From Psychrobacter sp. I-STPA10 (lineage in GTDB: Bacteria > Pseudomonadota > Gammaproteobacteria > Pseudomonadales > Moraxellaceae): 64,000 nt of DNA. The translations under genes and the position numbers were made by a program. The stretch spans positions 62,001 through 126,000 of the forward strand of contig NZ_VFYU01000014.1 of the NCBI RefSeq assembly GCF_021012795.1, in the 5' to 3' direction. Shown here in pieces: positions 62,228-64,000 of the stretch. The notes beneath the pieces were generated by a model. The model saw only the letters and a program-made list of their open reading frames with translations. It searched no databases and had not been told where the DNA came from. Numbering within the stretch: the first letter of the stretch is position 1; the number at the start of each line of letters is the position of its first letter.

Positions 62228-63121
62228 CTATGACATCGGTATTTTAACTATCACTTGTTGGTTATCAAGTAAGCGCGCTTTGCCAAGCCAAGCGGCAGTT
62301 ACTATGACCAATGCTGTATCTTGCTTGGTATTGCTGATGTTTTGTAAGTCTTGCCTTCTGACTTCAAGATAATCAACTTTAAATCCTGCGTCATTAATCT
62401 GAGTGATACTGTCATCAATTAAGCTTTGCAAAATACTAAGGTCTGTTGCTGATGCCTCATTGATATGCTCAGCTTGCGTAAGTTTATCTGCTAATTGTGA
62501 CACGTACTGATGCAAAACAGGGGCGATTTTGCGCTCATCTGCACTTAAATATTGATTACGTGAGGATAATGCCAAACCATCATCAGCACGTACAATGGGT
62601 GCGGCAATAATCTCAATATCATAACTTAAGTCTCGCACCAGTTGACGAATGATGGCAAGCTGTTGATAGTCTTTTTGCCCAAACACAGCAACATTCGGTT
62701 GGACAATATTAAATAATTTACTGACCACCAAGCCAACCCCATCAAAGTGAGTGGGGCGTGTCTGTCCACAAAGTTGACTGCTAATCTCACCTGCCAGCAC
62801 TTGTGTCGGTGGGGGTAATACGGGATACATGTCATCGACACTGGGAGCAAAGATATAGTCAACACCCACGCTGGCAAGCTTTTGGGTATCAGCGTCAAGG
62901 GTACGGGGATAACTGTCTAAGTCTTCGCCTACGCCAAACTGAGTCGGATTGACAAAAATGCTGACCACAACGATATCAGCGTGTTGCTTTGCCAGTTTAA
63001 CTAAGGATAGGTGTCCGTCGTGTAGGTTACCCATGGTCGGTACTAGGGCGATACGTTGGGTGCCTCGGTGCGGTTTTAGGGTGTCTCTAAGTGATGCAAT
63101 GGTGGTAATGGTGGTGGTCAT
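62228..63121 (-). CDS. panC: Pantothenate synthetase PanC
   Basis: This 297-residue protein belongs to the nucleotidyltransferase superfamily. It has VPTMGNLHDGHLSLV (HIGH-type) near residues 27-41, VSIFVNPTQFG, VFGQKDYQQLAIIRQLVRDL, and the KMSKS-like ALSSRNQYLSADE near 183-195. It ligates pantoate and beta-alanine with ATP. It is followed immediately by a mobile repeat. Upstream on the same strand is panB, 242 bp away, with a GC-rich palindrome in between. Confidence 0.96.
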   Translation of the reverse strand: MTTTITTIASLRDTLKPHRGTQRIALVPTMGNLHDGHLSLVKLAKQHADIVVVSIFVNPTQFGVGEDLDSYPRTLDADTQKLASVGVDYIFAPSVDDMYPVLPPPTQVLAGEISSQLCGQTRPTHFDGVGLVVSKLFNIVQPNVAVFGQKDYQQLAIIRQLVRDLSYDIEIIAAPIVRADDGLALSSRNQYLSADERKIAPVLHQYVSQLADKLTQAEHINEASATDLSILQSLIDDSITQINDAGFKVDYLEVRRQDLQNISNTKQDTALVIVTAAWLGKARLLDNQQVIVKIPMS

Positions 63122-63208
63122 GATGGTGTCTCTTATTCTTAATGATGTGCTTGTTTGTACTGCTAAATAGGTCGATGAACGTGACTCAAATAAGGCTGTT
63201 TAGCCCTG

Positions 63209-63333
63209 ACGTGAGCGGTATCCTGCTCGGCTGGGCGGGTTGCAGTGGCTAGGTTTTGAGGTGGTCGCTCGTTTAGATGGAACGCCCCAAACCGTGTCAC
63301 TGCCCCGCCTAGCTGGGCAGATACAAGCGGTCG
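63209..63333. repeat. GC-rich palindrome between panB and panC
   Basis: TGAGCGGTATCCTGCTCGGC...GGGCGGGTTGCAGTG (left arm) pairs imperfectly with CACTGCCCCGCCTAGCTGGGC...ACCGCTTG (right arm). The arms are about 50 bp each around a centre near 63271. The segment is clearly richer in G+C than the surrounding intergenic DNA. It has no reading frame and no similarity to the other repeats here. Confidence 0.65.
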
Positions 63334-63363
63334 GCAGGATTGGCTACTTATTAAAACCAGTTA

Positions 63364-64000
63364 TTAGTTAAATTGGTGTTGCTGTTGTGGATAGCTACCT
63401 TCAATGACACTTTGATGAAATAAGGCAAATGCGCCTTCGACACTGCGAGATTGATTGCGCTCATCGCTCAAAAAGTCGTGCACAAAACGGGCAACACGCC
63501 CATGAGTGACACCAAGCATGTCGTGCATGACGAGTACTTGCCCATCGGTATCTGCGCCTGCTCCAATGCCAATAACGGGTACGTCAACGGCTTCGGTAAC
63601 GGCTTTGGCAAGCGGTGCGGGCACACACTCTAGCACCAGTAAACTTGCGCCTGCGGCGACAACGGCTTTGGCATCGTTAAGTAGTTTTTCGGCAGCTTCA
63701 TCGCTTTTGCCTTGGACTCTGTAGCCACCAAAGACGTTAACCGATTGTGGGGTCAGTCCGAGATGCACGCAAGTGGGTGTGCCTGCTTGTGCTAGGGTTG
63801 AGATGATGCCTATAAGCTCTGCACCGCCTTCAATTTTGATGACATGTGCGCCTGCCTGCATCAGGGTACGGGCATTGGCGATGGCATCATTTAAGGTGCT
63901 ATAACTCATAAACGGTAGGTCAGCAAGAATCAGGGCATGTTTGTTACTGCGAGCGACATTGGCGGTGTGATACGCCATGTCAGCGACGCTTACTGGCAGA
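63364..64000 (-). CDS. panB: 3-methyl-2-oxobutanoate hydroxymethyltransferase PanB, C-terminal part (cut by window edge)
   Basis: The frame runs off the right edge; the visible part begins LPVSVADMAYHTANVAR. It shows LILADLPFMSYSTLNDAIANARTLMQ, the active-site KIEGG, HLGLTPQSVN, and IGIGAGADTDGQVLVMHDMLG, all typical of PanB. It makes ketopantoate from ketoisovalerate. An internal ATG at 63978 is not the true start, since the upstream residues also match PanB. It forms panB-panC with the next gene. Confidence 0.95.
   Translation of the reverse strand, partial: LPVSVADMAYHTANVARSNKHALILADLPFMSYSTLNDAIANARTLMQAGAHVIKIEGGAELIGIISTLAQAGTPTCVHLGLTPQSVNVFGGYRVQGKSDEAAEKLLNDAKAVVAAGASLLVLECVPAPLAKAVTEAVDVPVIGIGAGADTDGQVLVMHDMLGVTHGRVARFVHDFLSDERNQSRSVEGAFALFHQSVIEGSYPQQQHQFN

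Overview
The window reads as a chromosomal segment of a gammaproteobacterium of the family Moraxellaceae, most likely Psychrobacter or Moraxella. The reasons are a type IV pilus chemotaxis cluster pilG-pilH-pilI-pilJ, an adjacent pair of fadD genes, HemJ in place of other protoporphyrinogen oxidases, the gene order dapA-lipoprotein-purC, low to moderate G+C, and protein sequences of the Acinetobacter/Psychrobacter type. This is inferred from recognition; no database search was run. Most of the window is ordinary core genome. Both edges cut genes: pilJ on the left and panB on the right.

Layout. 1-3.3 kb: twitching-motility signalling (pilJ partial, pilI, pilH, pilG, all minus strand). 4-8.4 kb: an orphan membrane-fusion lipoprotein and a two-component system whose kinase carries a very large insert in its ATPase domain. 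9-11.6 kb: methionine importer metN-metI-metQ. 11.9-16.2 kb: an aldo/keto reductase and cytochrome c maturation genes ccmABCDE. 16.6-21.7 kb: a YbjN-like protein, a YbhN-like membrane protein, a cold-shock protein, and a LysR regulator divergent from a YeiH exporter. 21.9-31.3 kb: a SWIM zinc-finger protein and then valS, flanked on both sides by two-gene modules that look like anti-phage defence. One is a very AT-rich AAA ATPase plus a PD-(D/E)XK-like nuclease. The other is an AAA ATPase plus a TOPRIM protein, PARIS/OLD-like. A broken antitoxin-like fragment lies beside the first. 31.4-37.8 kb: small envelope proteins, two YbjQ paralogues, a UPF0149 protein, a Smp-like membrane protein and serB. 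38.2-42.7 kb: an SCP2-domain protein, bioB, hemJ, a secreted NlpC/P60-like protein and rph. 42.8-44.05 kb: an IS200/IS605-family element with only tnpB. 44-49.4 kb: two fadD paralogues and ompR without envZ. 50-58.6 kb: tex, an exported protein, dapA, a short BamC-like lipoprotein, purC, a NIF3-like protein and phoD. 59-64 kb: an unrecognised 215-residue protein with a 32-residue membrane peptide gene, an XRE regulator, darP, rapZ, panC and panB.

The most notable features beyond the genes are dispersed palindromic elements of several families. (a) Four copies of a CCCCACTCTCAAC-ended element; two have convincing 8-9 bp target duplications. (b) Two 133-bp copies of a GGACTTACGCA-ended element, inverted relative to each other, 8.2 kb apart and differing at about one base. 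(c) Six copies, some decayed, of a roughly 105-bp TATAGTC...GACTATA element. (d) Single elements at the panC stop codon and just upstream of ompR. (e) A GC-rich palindrome between panB and panC. None encodes a transposase here, so they are best regarded as MITE-like. No tRNA, rRNA or CRISPR array was found.
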